DNA of 64,000 nucleotides from Caldilineaceae bacterium (GTDB lineage Bacteria; Chloroflexota; Anaerolineae; Caldilineales; Caldilineaceae): contig JAJDXQ010000005.1 of the NCBI GenBank assembly GCA_022823185.1, forward strand, positions 50,822-114,821, given 5' to 3'. A program made the translations under genes and the position numbers. Positions within the stretch are counted from its first letter, which is position 1. Every line of letters begins with the position of its first letter. The notes below the pieces were generated by a model, which was not told the origin of the DNA, ran no database searches, and was given only the letters and a program-made list of their open reading frames with translations. Shown in pieces: positions 19,041 to 28,263 of the stretch.

Positions 19041-20348
19041 CTAGCCGTCGACCTCTCCCTGATTCAAGCCCCAGTGCGCGTCGATCGGGTCCTGATATGC
19101 GGAACGCGTCCCGTTGAGCACGTCATCGACAAGGACCGCTTCGCCCGTCAGCCCCGATTCATAGATCGCGTCGCCGAGCGCCAGCGAGCGCATCCCCTCC
19201 CAGCCGTCTATCTCCGGCGCGGCCCTGTTGCCGCGCAGGATTTCAAGAAACTCCCATATTTCGATGGAAAAGCCGTCTGTCGCGCCGCCTGGGTAGAGAT
19301 GCTCCTCCTCCTCTTCCGACAGCGTTGCCCGGTGCATCGCCTCCAGTTGCCGCGAGTCGTAGACGGTCCCGTCATGACAGGCCAGGCGGGCGGTCTCCCG
19401 CTGCGCCGGCGTCCGCTGAAACAGATGGAAGATAGAGAAAGGCGCGCCCGTGGTATCCCGCAAGGACCCTTCACTGCCGTAGAACGTGACGTCATAGGCC
19501 TCATCCCCCGGCGCTGCCATGCTCCACGCCCAACAGCCTGCGACACCACTCTTGAACAAAAAGTTGACGAACACCGTATCTTCGGGCGCTTCGCCAAATG
19601 GCTGCGGCCTTCCCGTCCTCACCGAACGCAGCACAGCATGAACACTCTCGACCTCGCCAAAAAAGTAGCGCATCGAATCACAGTAATGAAACCCGCTGTC
19701 CAATACCGGTCCGCCGCCGGACATCAGTTTGTCCCGACGCCAGCGCCTGTGGGCGGGCATCGCTTCTCCGTCGCCGCTGCCCGCCTGACCCCACAGCTGG
19801 ACCGGATTCGGCTGCCCCCCGGTCACTTCAGCCGGGCTGGAAAGCAACGACGCGCTGCGAAACTGATGAAAGAAACTTTGCGGCCTCCCAAACAATCCGG
19901 ATTCTTCAAACACCCACTTCGCTGTTCTCTGACCCGGCTGCCTGCGATGCGGGGCCGCCGTCGAAAGCACGCGCTCCGTCCTTTCTGCCGTCTCGATCAT
20001 AAGACGGCAGGCCTTGATCGTAATGCCCAGAGGTTTTTCGCACAAGACATCCAGCCCGGCTTCCATACAGTCCACCGCGATGCCGTGATGCAATCCGTGC
20101 GGCAGACACAGGTCGGCAGCGTCCACCTTCGCCTCGGCCAGCAGCTCCTGATGCGTGCCATAGACAGCCGGCCTTTCGCCCAGAAGCTCCTCAAGCATAT
20201 CCGCGCGCGCCAGCGCCGCCTCTCTATCCGCGTCGCACACTGCCGGCACGACGAAATCACCCCGGCCGCGTTCCAGAAGGTCTTTCATCGCCAGCGCATG
20301 ACGCCGCGAAATCCTGCCGCATCCGATCAGTGCCAATCGTACGGCCAT
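19041..20348 (-). CDS. Gfo/Idh/MocA family NAD(P)-dependent oxidoreductase
   Basis: A 435-residue sugar or inositol dehydrogenase-like protein. The N-terminal Rossmann fold starts VRLALIGCGRISRRHA, has the CEKPLGI motif (Lys of EKP is catalytic) and the DLCLPHGLH segment, and the C-terminal beta-sheet domain carries the GFHYCDSMRYF motif with the expected His. Typical members oxidise a hydroxyl of a sugar, sugar acid or polyol. Ribosome site AAGGA precedes the ATG. It is co-oriented with the two permease genes upstream and with the PhyH-like gene downstream. The sugar is not predictable. Confidence 0.88.
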   Translation of the reverse strand: MAVRLALIGCGRISRRHALAMKDLLERGRGDFVVPAVCDADREAALARADMLEELLGERPAVYGTHQELLAEAKVDAADLCLPHGLHHGIAVDCMEAGLDVLCEKPLGITIKACRLMIETAERTERVLSTAAPHRRQPGQRTAKWVFEESGLFGRPQSFFHQFRSASLLSSPAEVTGGQPNPVQLWGQAGSGDGEAMPAHRRWRRDKLMSGGGPVLDSGFHYCDSMRYFFGEVESVHAVLRSVRTGRPQPFGEAPEDTVFVNFLFKSGVAGCWAWSMAAPGDEAYDVTFYGSEGSLRDTTGAPFSIFHLFQRTPAQRETARLACHDGTVYDSRQLEAMHRATLSEEEEEHLYPGGATDGFSIEIWEFLEILRGNRAAPEIDGWEGMRSLALGDAIYESGLTGEAVLVDDVLNGTRSAYQDPIDAHWGLNQGEVDG

Positions 20349-20492
20349 CGAAAATCCTTATGCTGGTGGGAATCCCTGCAGAGGGGTCATATGAAAGGAG
20401 GGGGGCATCGCGCCAAGAGGGCGGTTGCCGTTACCCTTCCGCCCAGGACTGCCGGGGGCAGCTACATTCGCCAAACGCTGGTGGACTCTGAT

Positions 20493-21389
20493 CTAACCCT
20501 TAATTCCGGTCAGTGCAATGCCCTGCACAAACGTTTTCTGCAGGAAGAAGAAGAGCAAAATGATGGGAAGCGTGATCATCACGGAGGCGGCCATCAGCAG
20601 ACCCCACTCCGCGCCGTATTGGGACTGATACTCGTATATCCCCAGCGACAAGGTGTACAGCTCCTGATCACTTAGATAGATCAGGGGGCCGATATAGTCG
20701 CGCCAGCGCGCGATGAACTCAAAAATCGCAACCGTTGCCAGGGCCGGCTTGGAAAGCGGCAGAAGAACCGAATAGTAAATCTTGAGTTCGCTCGCGCCGT
20801 CAATGCGGGCCGCCTCCGACAGCTCCATCGGAATGGTCATGAAGAACTGACGCAGAAGAAAGATATACAGCGCGCCGCCAAACCAGTGGGGAACAATGAG
20901 GGGCAACCAGCTGTTCACCCAGCCAAAATTCTTGAACACAATGAACAGTGGAATCATCGTGACCTGAAATGGCAGCATCAGAGTTGCCAGCGTAAGAATA
21001 AAGAGGATGTTCCGGCCCGGCCAGGGAATGCGCGCGAGGCTGTACGCGACCAGGGACGAGGAGATGAGCACACCTACCGTCGCAAGAACCGCGATCGTAA
21101 GCGTGTTCCGCATGTAGAGGAAGAACGTGATGTAGGTAACTGCATCTGGGAAATTCGACCATTGCAACGGGCTAGGGATCAAAACAGGAGGATAGGAATA
21201 AAACTGAACATCCGGCTTGAGCGATGTCGACAACATCCACAAGAACGGAAGGAGGAAAACAAAGGCGGCCGGAATCAAGCCGGCGTGGATGAGGACACTG
21301 CGGACCATGCCCTTGACGCGCTTTATCAGGAGGCGTTTGGACTGGTCGTCTGCAAGCGTTGAAGGAAGTTGACTGCTCTCTACCGCCAT
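20493..21389 (-). CDS. CUT1 sugar ABC transporter permease, MalG/LacG-type
   Basis: A 298-residue inner-membrane permease with about six helices. The EAA loop for ATPase contact is seen in PMELSEAARIDGASELKIY, and the C-terminus ends QKTFVQGIALTGIKG as in MalG-type proteins. The start at 21389 is chosen because GGAGGTGAGG lies six bases upstream; an ATG at 21410 would overlap the preceding gene and lacks this site. It pairs with the permease at 21391-22326 and the binding protein at 22483-23853. No ATPase is in the operon. Confidence 0.93.
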   Translation of the reverse strand: MAVESSQLPSTLADDQSKRLLIKRVKGMVRSVLIHAGLIPAAFVFLLPFLWMLSTSLKPDVQFYSYPPVLIPSPLQWSNFPDAVTYITFFLYMRNTLTIAVLATVGVLISSSLVAYSLARIPWPGRNILFILTLATLMLPFQVTMIPLFIVFKNFGWVNSWLPLIVPHWFGGALYIFLLRQFFMTIPMELSEAARIDGASELKIYYSVLLPLSKPALATVAIFEFIARWRDYIGPLIYLSDQELYTLSLGIYEYQSQYGAEWGLLMAASVMITLPIILLFFFLQKTFVQGIALTGIKG

Positions 21390-21390
21390 G

Positions 21391-22326
21391 TTATTCCTCA
21401 CCTCCCGCATAGAAGACCCACAAACGCGCCGAACGCCAGATCAACAGGGTGACGACCAGCGTAAACACGAACAGCAACCATGCCATCGCCGAAGCATAGC
21501 CCATCACCAGGTAGTGGAAGGCGTTCTTATAGAGATAAATCGAGTAAAAGAGCGTTGAGTTGGCCGGAAAGCCGGTGCCCCCCGTCATAATGTAGGGAAT
21601 GGCGAAAAAGTTCAGCGCCCCAATCACCGAGGTGACCAGATGAAAGAAGATCACGGGCGTCAAAATCGGCACCGTAACGTTGCGGAACTTGGAGAGGAAG
21701 TTGGCGCCGTCAACGTCAGCGGCGTCGTACAAATCCTGGGGCACGTCCTGCAGTCCCGCCAGATACAGGATAATCTGCTGACCGATAATCCAGAGGGCCA
21801 GTAAGACCAATGTGGGGCGGGCCCACTCAGCGCAGGTGAGCCAGCAGGGGCCCCTCATCCCAAAAGCCCGAAACGGCGCCGCGATCAGCCCGCTGTGCGG
21901 CGTAAAGATAAACAGCCAAACCAGCGCCAGCGCCACCTCAGGAACGAGCGTGGGCAAGAAATAGATTGTGCGATAGACAACCTGGGCTCTTATCTTTGCG
22001 TTCAGCATCAGAGCCAGGCCAAATGCAAAAATGATCGCAAGGGGAATCGACACGACAGCAAAGTACACTGTGTTGTAGACGGCGTCCAGAAACTCGCTGT
22101 CATTCGTAAACAGTTCAACGTAATTCGAAATCCCGGTCCATTGCGGATTTCTGACGCCGTTGTACTTCGTAAAACTGTAATACGCTGAAGCCAGCGTCGG
22201 GTAAATCCAGAACGCCAAGAGCCCCACGATCCATGGCGAGGCGAACAACAGCCCGTTGATCGTGTGCCGCGTGCCCTGCGACAGGCGACGGCGGGGAAGG
22301 TTTTCCGTAGTGAGGGCAGTTGCCAT
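21391..22326 (-). CDS. CUT1 sugar ABC transporter permease, MalF/UgpA-type
   Basis: A 311-residue partner permease. It has the long N-terminal cytoplasmic arm and first helix (TINGLLFASPWIVGLLAFW), PTLASAYYSFTKYNG, and the EAA loop PQDLYDAADVDGANFLSKF. One odd segment, around FRAFGMRGPCWLTCAEWARP, holds the extracellular loop with two cysteines. It starts 156 bases after the binding-protein gene, with an RNA hairpin in the gap, and ends one base before the next permease ATG. The system should import a mono- or oligosaccharide. Confidence 0.92.
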   Translation of the reverse strand: MATALTTENLPRRRLSQGTRHTINGLLFASPWIVGLLAFWIYPTLASAYYSFTKYNGVRNPQWTGISNYVELFTNDSEFLDAVYNTVYFAVVSIPLAIIFAFGLALMLNAKIRAQVVYRTIYFLPTLVPEVALALVWLFIFTPHSGLIAAPFRAFGMRGPCWLTCAEWARPTLVLLALWIIGQQIILYLAGLQDVPQDLYDAADVDGANFLSKFRNVTVPILTPVIFFHLVTSVIGALNFFAIPYIMTGGTGFPANSTLFYSIYLYKNAFHYLVMGYASAMAWLLFVFTLVVTLLIWRSARLWVFYAGGEE

Positions 22327-22378
22327 TGGGGTTTCTCAGTTCCGGCGGTGAATCAGTCACGTCCACAGGATAGAAGTG

Positions 22379-22405
22379 GGGTAGCGGCCCAATTAGCCGC
22401 TACCC
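22379..22405 (-). promoter_or_regulatory. Intercistronic RNA hairpin after the sugar-binding-protein gene
   Basis: A perfect 10-bp inverted repeat, GGGTAGCGGC / GCCGCTACCC, with a 7-base loop lies between the binding-protein stop and the permease start. No T run follows. Same position and likely same role as the hairpin at 2321-2348. Confidence 0.65.
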
Positions 22406-22482
22406 TCCTCTACCTCTTCTCTTCGACAGTCGTCAGCCTATAACGGGCCGCATTCGGCGGCTCTGCTTTTGGCTGAAGAATC

Positions 22483-23853
22483 TTAGCTGAAGAAGCCGAT
22501 CTCTTCCAGCCCGGCGTTGATCTCCTCGTCAATGTCCATCAACGCCTGCTCCGGCGTCTTCAGGCCATGGGGAATCTCATCGCGGAAGGCCTTGACCTGC
22601 AGGTCCCACAGCTTGGAGCCCAACGGAATCGGCGGGCGCGCATGGGAGACCGGCAGCAGGTCCATGAAGACCGCGTGCAGCGGATCCTCGTAGAAGAAGG
22701 GATCCTCGGCAGCCGTCTTGATTGTCGGAATGTGGAACGTGTCCTTGTTGTACTTGAGCTGACCTTCCGGCCCGCACAGGTAGAAGCAGGCGTCAAACGC
22801 AGCCTCGACATCGTCGTAGCCAAACGGAACCGCCCAGCTCCAGCCGCCTGCCCAGCTCGCTTGCGGCGCAGGGCCGTCAGGGCCTGGCATCGGCACGACG
22901 CCGTAGTTCGTGTCCGGCTTGTAGCGATGGTGCTGAGCAACCTTCCAGTTGCCACTGCATGTCATCGCGCTCTGGCCGGTCCAGAAGTAGTCGTTCTCGC
23001 CGCGGCAGTTGCCGCCCGCGCAAGCGGCCAGCATGGCGTCAATGTCCTCGACACCAATCTCATCGACAAATGCCTTGACGAACTGCATCGCCTCAATGTT
23101 CTGGGGATGGGCAAAGGTGATCCGCCGGTCGTCGTCCTGGAACGAGCCGCCGAATCCAAAGCCCCACGTATACAGCCAGGCCTGGTCGTAAATCGGGTTG
23201 AAACCGTACCGCGTGATCGCGCCCGTATCGTCCCGAATCGTCAGCGCCTCGGTGGCTGCCATCAGTTCATCCACATTCGTGGGCGGCGACTCGGGATCTA
23301 CGCCGGCCTCTGCCATGATGTCCATGTTGTACCAGAGAGCGCGCGTGTCGGTGTCAAACGAGAGCGCATAGATGCCGCCCTTGTAGACCGTCTCGTCCCA
23401 AGCAAAGTCGAAGTACAGGTCCTTAGTTACCCCTGCAGCCTCGGCGAAGTCTGTGATGTCGGTAAAGAAACCTTCGTGCGCGAACTGCGGGACCGTGAAA
23501 CGGTCCGCATAGTGCAGCGCCGGAGGCGTGCCGCCGGCAACAGCCGTAAGAAGCTTCTCGTCTGCCTGGCTGCCCTGCGTCTGGGCAATGTAGACAAACT
23601 CGACCTCAACGCCCATCGTATTCTGCTCGTTGTAAATGTCGATAATTTCCTTAATCGACTCCTGCGCCAGGTCGGTCATACGCGACCAGGCTTCCAGCTT
23701 CTTCGTCTCCATCATGGCGCCGCCATCACCGCCGCTGTCAGCTGCCGGGGCAGCCGGCGCGGGGCACGCTGCCAGCAGGGCCGCGCTTGTTGCCAAGCCC
23801 GATACCTGCAGGAAGCGGCGACGCGACAACATCTTCTGGTTCTGCTTGTCCAT
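22483..23853 (-). CDS. Sugar ABC transporter substrate-binding lipoprotein (SBP family 1), Tat-type signal
   Basis: A 456-residue extracellular sugar-binding protein. The start at 23853 has GGAGG upstream. The signal contains the twin-arginine motif SRRRFLQ and ends in LLAAC, indicating a folded, Tat-exported lipoprotein. The mature part has SBP_bac_1 features: VEVEFVYIAQTQ, ALHYADRFTVPQFAHEGFFT, YALSFDTDTRALWYN and a late RPPIPLGSKLWDL. A cysteine pair occurs in the loop AACAGGNCRGEND. It is the first gene of the importer. About 370 bases separate it from the upstream sulfatase-like gene and probably hold its promoter, though I cannot name one. Confidence 0.93.
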   Translation of the reverse strand: MDKQNQKMLSRRRFLQVSGLATSAALLAACPAPAAPAADSGGDGGAMMETKKLEAWSRMTDLAQESIKEIIDIYNEQNTMGVEVEFVYIAQTQGSQADEKLLTAVAGGTPPALHYADRFTVPQFAHEGFFTDITDFAEAAGVTKDLYFDFAWDETVYKGGIYALSFDTDTRALWYNMDIMAEAGVDPESPPTNVDELMAATEALTIRDDTGAITRYGFNPIYDQAWLYTWGFGFGGSFQDDDRRITFAHPQNIEAMQFVKAFVDEIGVEDIDAMLAACAGGNCRGENDYFWTGQSAMTCSGNWKVAQHHRYKPDTNYGVVPMPGPDGPAPQASWAGGWSWAVPFGYDDVEAAFDACFYLCGPEGQLKYNKDTFHIPTIKTAAEDPFFYEDPLHAVFMDLLPVSHARPPIPLGSKLWDLQVKAFRDEIPHGLKTPEQALMDIDEEINAGLEEIGFFS

Positions 23854-24223
23854 TCTGTCATTCCTCCATGTATAAGGATGTTGAAAGGGTATAACTATGG
23901 TCAAGACGAAATAAGGACTGTGCCCCTGAGTCGCCAACCATTAAACGCATACTTTGAATCGTGGCGCCGGTACGAGTGCGTCATCGTTCCACCCGCCCAC
24001 TGTCCTCAAACCTGTTTCTCTCAGGACAGCGGATGAAAGGCGCGACTGCTCAATCGATGCAACGGGTGATTGCGCAATTGGGGGGACTTGCGCAGGCGTC
24101 AGCATAATACCCCTGATCCCTGCCATGTCCAAATATCGCGATGCGCGCGCTCACACCCCTGCCCCAAGCCAACGCAAGGAACGATGCCAGCAGATGTTCA
24201 AATCCGTTTGGAAATGCGTCTTT

Positions 24224-25615
24224 CTACCGTTGCCACACCTCAATCGCAGCCTGCGGGGCATCCATATTGCGAAGCGTATCCAGAAACGCAACATGAAGGT
24301 CGTCCGCTACGTCACCATGGTCCCCGATTAGATTCGTCTTCGCCTGTGGGTCCTTCTCCAGGTCGAAAAGCTGCCTGCCTCCGTAAGAACCGACCGGCGC
24401 GTACGCCCAACGCTGCGTATACAACATCGGTGTAACCTTGTTCGGCGGCAAGGCTCCGTTTTCCAACCGTGTAAAGGTCGCTGACACGACACAGTCGTGC
24501 ATGGGAGTTTCGCTTTCGCCCCGCAATTGCGCCGCAAAGGAACGTCCGTGCATCGGCTCCGGCGTCGCCGCGTCTACCCCCGCCAGCTCCAGCAGCGTCG
24601 GCGTAATGTCCGCCGGACGCAAGAGCGAATCCACGCTGCGGCCCCCTTCCAATCCCGGCGCCGCCACTAAACAAGGAATGTGGACGATCTCCGGGTACAG
24701 TGGCCAGAATCGATCGTCGAACTTGCTGATATTCGATTTCCCGGTGCGATTGTGCTCGCCCAGCGCCATCCCATGGTCCGACATGAATACGACAACTGAA
24801 TTGCGCCACAGGTCAAGGTCGTCAACCTTGGTCAGAATCCGCCCAACCCATCGGTCCACCAGCTCCGCTTCAGCGCAATAGTGGGCGCGCAGATTGCGCA
24901 ACTCATCCTCCGTATAATCGCTGGCCTTGCCATAGTTGGGGTGCAGCATCGGCGGCCCATCATAATCGGGATCATATCGGCGCACCATGTACTCCGGCGG
25001 GTCCCACGGCTCGTGCGGATCAAAGAAATCCACCCACAGGAAGAACGGGCTGTGCTGGCCGTTCTCCTCCAGCCACTCCACCGCCAGCTCAGCCGTCCGC
25101 GGCGGGAATCGATCGATTTCACGGTACCAGCGCCGGTTAATCCAGGAGTGAAGGTCGATCAGATTGCGCCCTTGAAAATGATTGCCCACATTGCGCGTCT
25201 TGTCGTCGGCCATCACCTCCTCGATCGGGTGATTCATGCCCAGAAAGTAGGTATTCCCCTCCTGACCGGGCAGTGTGTGCGCGCCGCTGAATCCCTCAAA
25301 GAAGGCCGCCCGGACCAGGTGCGGGCAGTCGCCAAGAAGCTGGCTGACGTAGCCCGCCTCACCCAAGATCTCCGGAAGATGATTCCGGCTGCTCAAGCGC
25401 CGATCCTGCCAAGGATACCACGGCCAGCCCACCCGTCCCGTCGTGAAATCGGTCCGGTGCGGTATCGTCGGAAAGCTGCCTGTATATAACCGGGACAGGC
25501 TCACACTACTCTCCGAAAAGCGGTCCAGATGCGGAGTCCGCACCGGCATCGCCGCCGCGCGGTCAAACAGGTTGTCGTAGCGAAACGTGTCCGAAATGAT
25601 CACGATTATGTTCAT
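24224..25615 (-). CDS. Sulfatase-superfamily hydrolase with threonine at the nucleophile position
   Basis: A 463-residue alkaline-phosphatase/sulfatase-superfamily enzyme. Recognisable elements are NIIVIISDTFRYDN at the start, THL-type NTPHLDRF-like PVRTPHLDRFSE, and the metal-binding FMSDHGMALGEHN in the middle. In true sulfatases the site is C/S-x-P-x-R; here it reads T50-I-P52-H-R54 followed by TDFTTG. Threonine cannot become formylglycine, so this may be a phosphodiesterase or transferase-like enzyme, as Thr is the nucleophile in NPP-type members. The start at 25615 is where the family begins; the frame is open to 25750. Directly downstream of two deacetylase genes. Confidence 0.82.
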   Translation of the reverse strand: MNIIVIISDTFRYDNLFDRAAAMPVRTPHLDRFSESSVSLSRLYTGSFPTIPHRTDFTTGRVGWPWYPWQDRRLSSRNHLPEILGEAGYVSQLLGDCPHLVRAAFFEGFSGAHTLPGQEGNTYFLGMNHPIEEVMADDKTRNVGNHFQGRNLIDLHSWINRRWYREIDRFPPRTAELAVEWLEENGQHSPFFLWVDFFDPHEPWDPPEYMVRRYDPDYDGPPMLHPNYGKASDYTEDELRNLRAHYCAEAELVDRWVGRILTKVDDLDLWRNSVVVFMSDHGMALGEHNRTGKSNISKFDDRFWPLYPEIVHIPCLVAAPGLEGGRSVDSLLRPADITPTLLELAGVDAATPEPMHGRSFAAQLRGESETPMHDCVVSATFTRLENGALPPNKVTPMLYTQRWAYAPVGSYGGRQLFDLEKDPQAKTNLIGDHGDVADDLHVAFLDTLRNMDAPQAAIEVWQR

Positions 25616-25640
25616 CTGTGTCTTCCCTGAGTACCCTGCG

Positions 25641-26537
25641 TTAAACCTCCAGAATGTCCGGACCCTCCACCGTGGCCGCCTCAGCCAGCGCGCCCGATTC
25701 CGCCAACTCGCCCATCGTCGCGAATGCAGCCCCCGGTTTCCGCCCCACATGCTCCGAAACCGCGTCGATCATCCTGAACGTGTGCTCATAGTCGTCCGCG
25801 ATGCCGTGCGTATGCATCAGCATGATGACCACCGGGCTGTGTTCGCCGATGCGGTCCAGGTCCTGCCGGGCCAGGTCGACAAAGTCATCGCTGCGTTCAC
25901 CAGAGCCCCGCCATGTGTATTCGTTGAGAATCGGAACCTCTACTATATCCTCATACCATCGAAACGGCCGATAGGGGATGTTGTCGACCCACTTCTGTGA
26001 CAGATCGCCCCCGTTGTGCGGCAAATGAGCGTAACCGCTGCCGCTGATGTACATGCACGTATGATAGCCGATCCCAACCTCTCGCAGCGCCCTGAACATC
26101 GCCTTGGAGATGGCCCCGCACGGAGCCCTGAACACCGTCGGCTCAACCCCCAGGTCCGTCGCGAAAACCTCCATCCCTTCCTCGATCCGGCCGCGCAGAT
26201 TGTCCACCGTATAGCGCGGCATCAACTCTTCGCGCCGGTCGTCAAAGCTGCTCTGCAGCGTAGGCAGGATGGAGACCGCGGGCCAGGCGGGCGGCCCAAA
26301 TTCGTAACAGTCAGCATGTGTCAAACCATGCAGCTGCAGGTCGTGCCCGGCGTCGCGCGCCGCGATCAGCGCCTCTTTCCACTCTGCCGTCATCGCCTTT
26401 CCCCCGGCCTTGGGCACAGTAAACCACGTCGAACCCAGCCCTCGCGAGCTGAAGAATGCCGTCGCCCTCGTCAAAGACTCCACCATCGCGCTGCCGCCCG
26501 ACCCCGCATCGTCGATGCTCCAACAGTATACTGTCAT
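25641..26537 (-). CDS. NodB-like polysaccharide deacetylase family protein, copy 1
   Basis: A 298-residue protein of the divergent polysaccharide-deacetylase group. Motif 1 is SIDDAG near the N-terminus, where Asp pairs are expected; motif 2 is DLQLHGLTHADCYEFG; the FRAPCGAISK segment is motif 3; MHTHGIADDYEHTF gives a further His ligand. GGAGGAAACTGAG precedes the ATG at 26537. It would remove N- or O-acetyl groups from a carbohydrate. It lies between the sulfatase-like gene and a paralogue of identical length (26663-27559), so it likely arose by tandem duplication. Confidence 0.85.
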   Translation of the reverse strand: MTVYCWSIDDAGSGGSAMVESLTRATAFFSSRGLGSTWFTVPKAGGKAMTAEWKEALIAARDAGHDLQLHGLTHADCYEFGPPAWPAVSILPTLQSSFDDRREELMPRYTVDNLRGRIEEGMEVFATDLGVEPTVFRAPCGAISKAMFRALREVGIGYHTCMYISGSGYAHLPHNGGDLSQKWVDNIPYRPFRWYEDIVEVPILNEYTWRGSGERSDDFVDLARQDLDRIGEHSPVVIMLMHTHGIADDYEHTFRMIDAVSEHVGRKPGAAFATMGELAESGALAEAATVEGPDILEV

Positions 26538-26662
26538 CTCAGTTTCCTCCGCCTCGAGTGATTTAGCTGACCGAAAATGACTCTGCGCTTGCAAGGCCGT
26601 TCACAGTTTCCGAGGGGAATAAGCAGGCGCGATGGCCCTTCTCCGCCCCTGCTCGGCCGCCG

Positions 26663-27559
26663 CTAAACCGCAAGAATGTCAGGTCCCTCTACCGTGGCAG
26701 CCTCTGCCAGCGCGCCCGAAGCCGCCAGCTCCCCAAGCGTCGCAAAACGCGCGCCCGGCTTGCGGCCCACATGCTCTGCAACAGCGTCGATAATCCTGAA
26801 CGTGTGTTCGTAATCGTCAGCGTTGCCATGCGTGTGCATCGCCAAAACGACAACCGGGCTTTCCTCGCTGTTGCGGTCCAGGTCCAGACGGGCCATGTCG
26901 ACAATCTTGTCGCTATGTTGCCCTGATCCGTGCCACGTATACTCATTCAGAATCGGAACCTCGACAACGTCCCCATACCAGCGAAACGGTCGGCGAGGGA
27001 AATTGCCTGCCCACCCCCGCGCAATCTCCGCCCCTTCTTCCAGAAAATGGGCGTACCCGCTTGCACTGATGAACATGCCCGAGTGGTAGCCGAAGCCGGC
27101 CTCGCGCATCGCCCCAAACATCGGCTTGGAGATCGCGCCGCACGGCGCCCGGAAAACTGCTGGCTCCACTCCGTAATCCTGCGCGAATATCTCCCTGCCC
27201 TCCTCTAGCCGCAGACGCAGTCTCTCAACCGTATAACGCTGCATCAACTCATCGCTGCGTTCGTCGAACTCCGCCTGGAGCGTGGGCAGCAGGGCCGTCG
27301 CCGGCCAGGCTGGCGGCCCAAACTCATAGCCGTCGGAATGTGTCAGGCCCAGCATCTGCAGATCGTGGCCCGCCCCCAGCGCCGCGTTCAGCGCCTCTTT
27401 CCATTCAGCCGTCATCGCCTCGCCCCACGGCTTGGGAACGGCATACACAGTCGAACGCAGGCCCCGTGCCCCGAAGTATTCTGTTGTCCTCCTCAGGGCC
27501 GCCACCAATACGCTGTCGCCCCAGCCGGCGTCGTCTATCGTCCACACGTATGCAGTCAA
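26663..27559 (-). CDS. NodB-like polysaccharide deacetylase family protein, copy 2
   Basis: A paralogue of the preceding protein, also 298 residues and alignable without gaps along most of its length. It has TIDDAG, DLQMLGLTHSDGYEFG, FRAPCGAISK and MHTHGNADDYEHTF. One motif difference is seen: LQLHGLTH of copy 1 is LQMLGLTH here, so one His is lost and the metal site or substrate may differ. The start is TTG. A fragment of a permease gene lies just upstream (27598-27680), showing that rearrangement took place here. Confidence 0.85.
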   Translation of the reverse strand: MTAYVWTIDDAGWGDSVLVAALRRTTEYFGARGLRSTVYAVPKPWGEAMTAEWKEALNAALGAGHDLQMLGLTHSDGYEFGPPAWPATALLPTLQAEFDERSDELMQRYTVERLRLRLEEGREIFAQDYGVEPAVFRAPCGAISKPMFGAMREAGFGYHSGMFISASGYAHFLEEGAEIARGWAGNFPRRPFRWYGDVVEVPILNEYTWHGSGQHSDKIVDMARLDLDRNSEESPVVVLAMHTHGNADDYEHTFRIIDAVAEHVGRKPGARFATLGELAASGALAEAATVEGPDILAV

Positions 27560-27597
27560 TGTCTTCCACCCCAGAGGCGTCGTCTGGGCAAGTAACA

Positions 27598-27680
27598 GAT
27601 AGGGCGACCACTCCAGTTCAAATGGTTAACCTTTCACCGCCCCAACCGTCAGACCTTCCAGAAAATACCTCTGCAGGAAA
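27598..27680 (-). pseudogene. Remnant of a sugar permease 3' end (direct repeat, copy A)
   Basis: An 83-base stretch repeats the 3' end and flank of the permease gene at 29707 (copy B, 29679-29761) with about five differences. On the minus strand it still encodes FLQRYFLEGLTVGAVKG and a stop. No upstream permease sequence remains. It shows that the deacetylase gene once followed a permease gene directly and that the two unknown genes between the copies came in by insertion or duplication. Confidence 0.8.
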
Positions 27681-27777
27681 GAGGATCCTGTTAATCATCC
27701 GCCTTTGCCGAATCTGTATGGGACGAGAAAAACTGGGTCTACTTCCTCTTTCGTCGCCCTACTCTCCTTTCTCCTGA

Positions 27778-27833
27778 GCGGTCATCCGCAAGCGGCTTCC
27801 CTTGTGCGGGGCATCGGTCCCGCAACACGCCCC
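27778..27833. repeat. Dispersed intergenic element, copy 1
   Basis: About 56 bases, including GCAAGCGGCTTCCCTTG and GCGGGG...TCCCGCAAC, recur at 42907-42961. Two hairpins can form (GCAAG/CTTGT and GCGGG/CCCGC); stems are kept while one loop differs. The rest of the 27681-28263 gap holds no gene that I can support. Confidence 0.55.
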
Positions 27834-28263
27834 TGAGCCTCGGCCCGCACACAGGCGCGCCGAGCTCCCCACTTGAAAATCTGCCTTTACCACAGATGTG
27901 CTTTGACTGACACAGACAGCTCCAGACGCTGGCGCCCGATTGAATCCACAGCTTACAGAATCCGTTTAAAAGTACTTTTCACCACTGACCAACGCAAATT
28001 CTGCCCGCTGACAAATTGACCTCGTCGCCCTCAGTCTGAACAGCGATTCCCTGGGGCAAAGCGCCACCGGTCCGCAAACGGCTGCGCGCCTACGCACATT
28101 GAACTCGGTGCGCCTCTGTCTTCTCCGCGCCTTGCCACATCACACCGCAGGCAGGAATAAGCTTAAATTGGCCCCATATTTCAACTCAAGGTCCGAATCG
28201 TCCCACAAGCGTTACGGCTTTGCTGACCGCCCTCCCCAAACGTCAACGGCGCCATTCTTGGCG

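Noticed and set aside
18846..20675. A 609-codon open frame on the plus strand
   Set aside because: It lies antisense to the PhyH-like and Gfo/Idh/MocA genes, whose motifs are clear, and its translation is Arg/Pro-rich without any family feature.
22567..24036. A 489-codon open frame on the plus strand
   Set aside because: It mirrors the sugar-binding protein gene on the other strand and is a product of GC-rich codon use.
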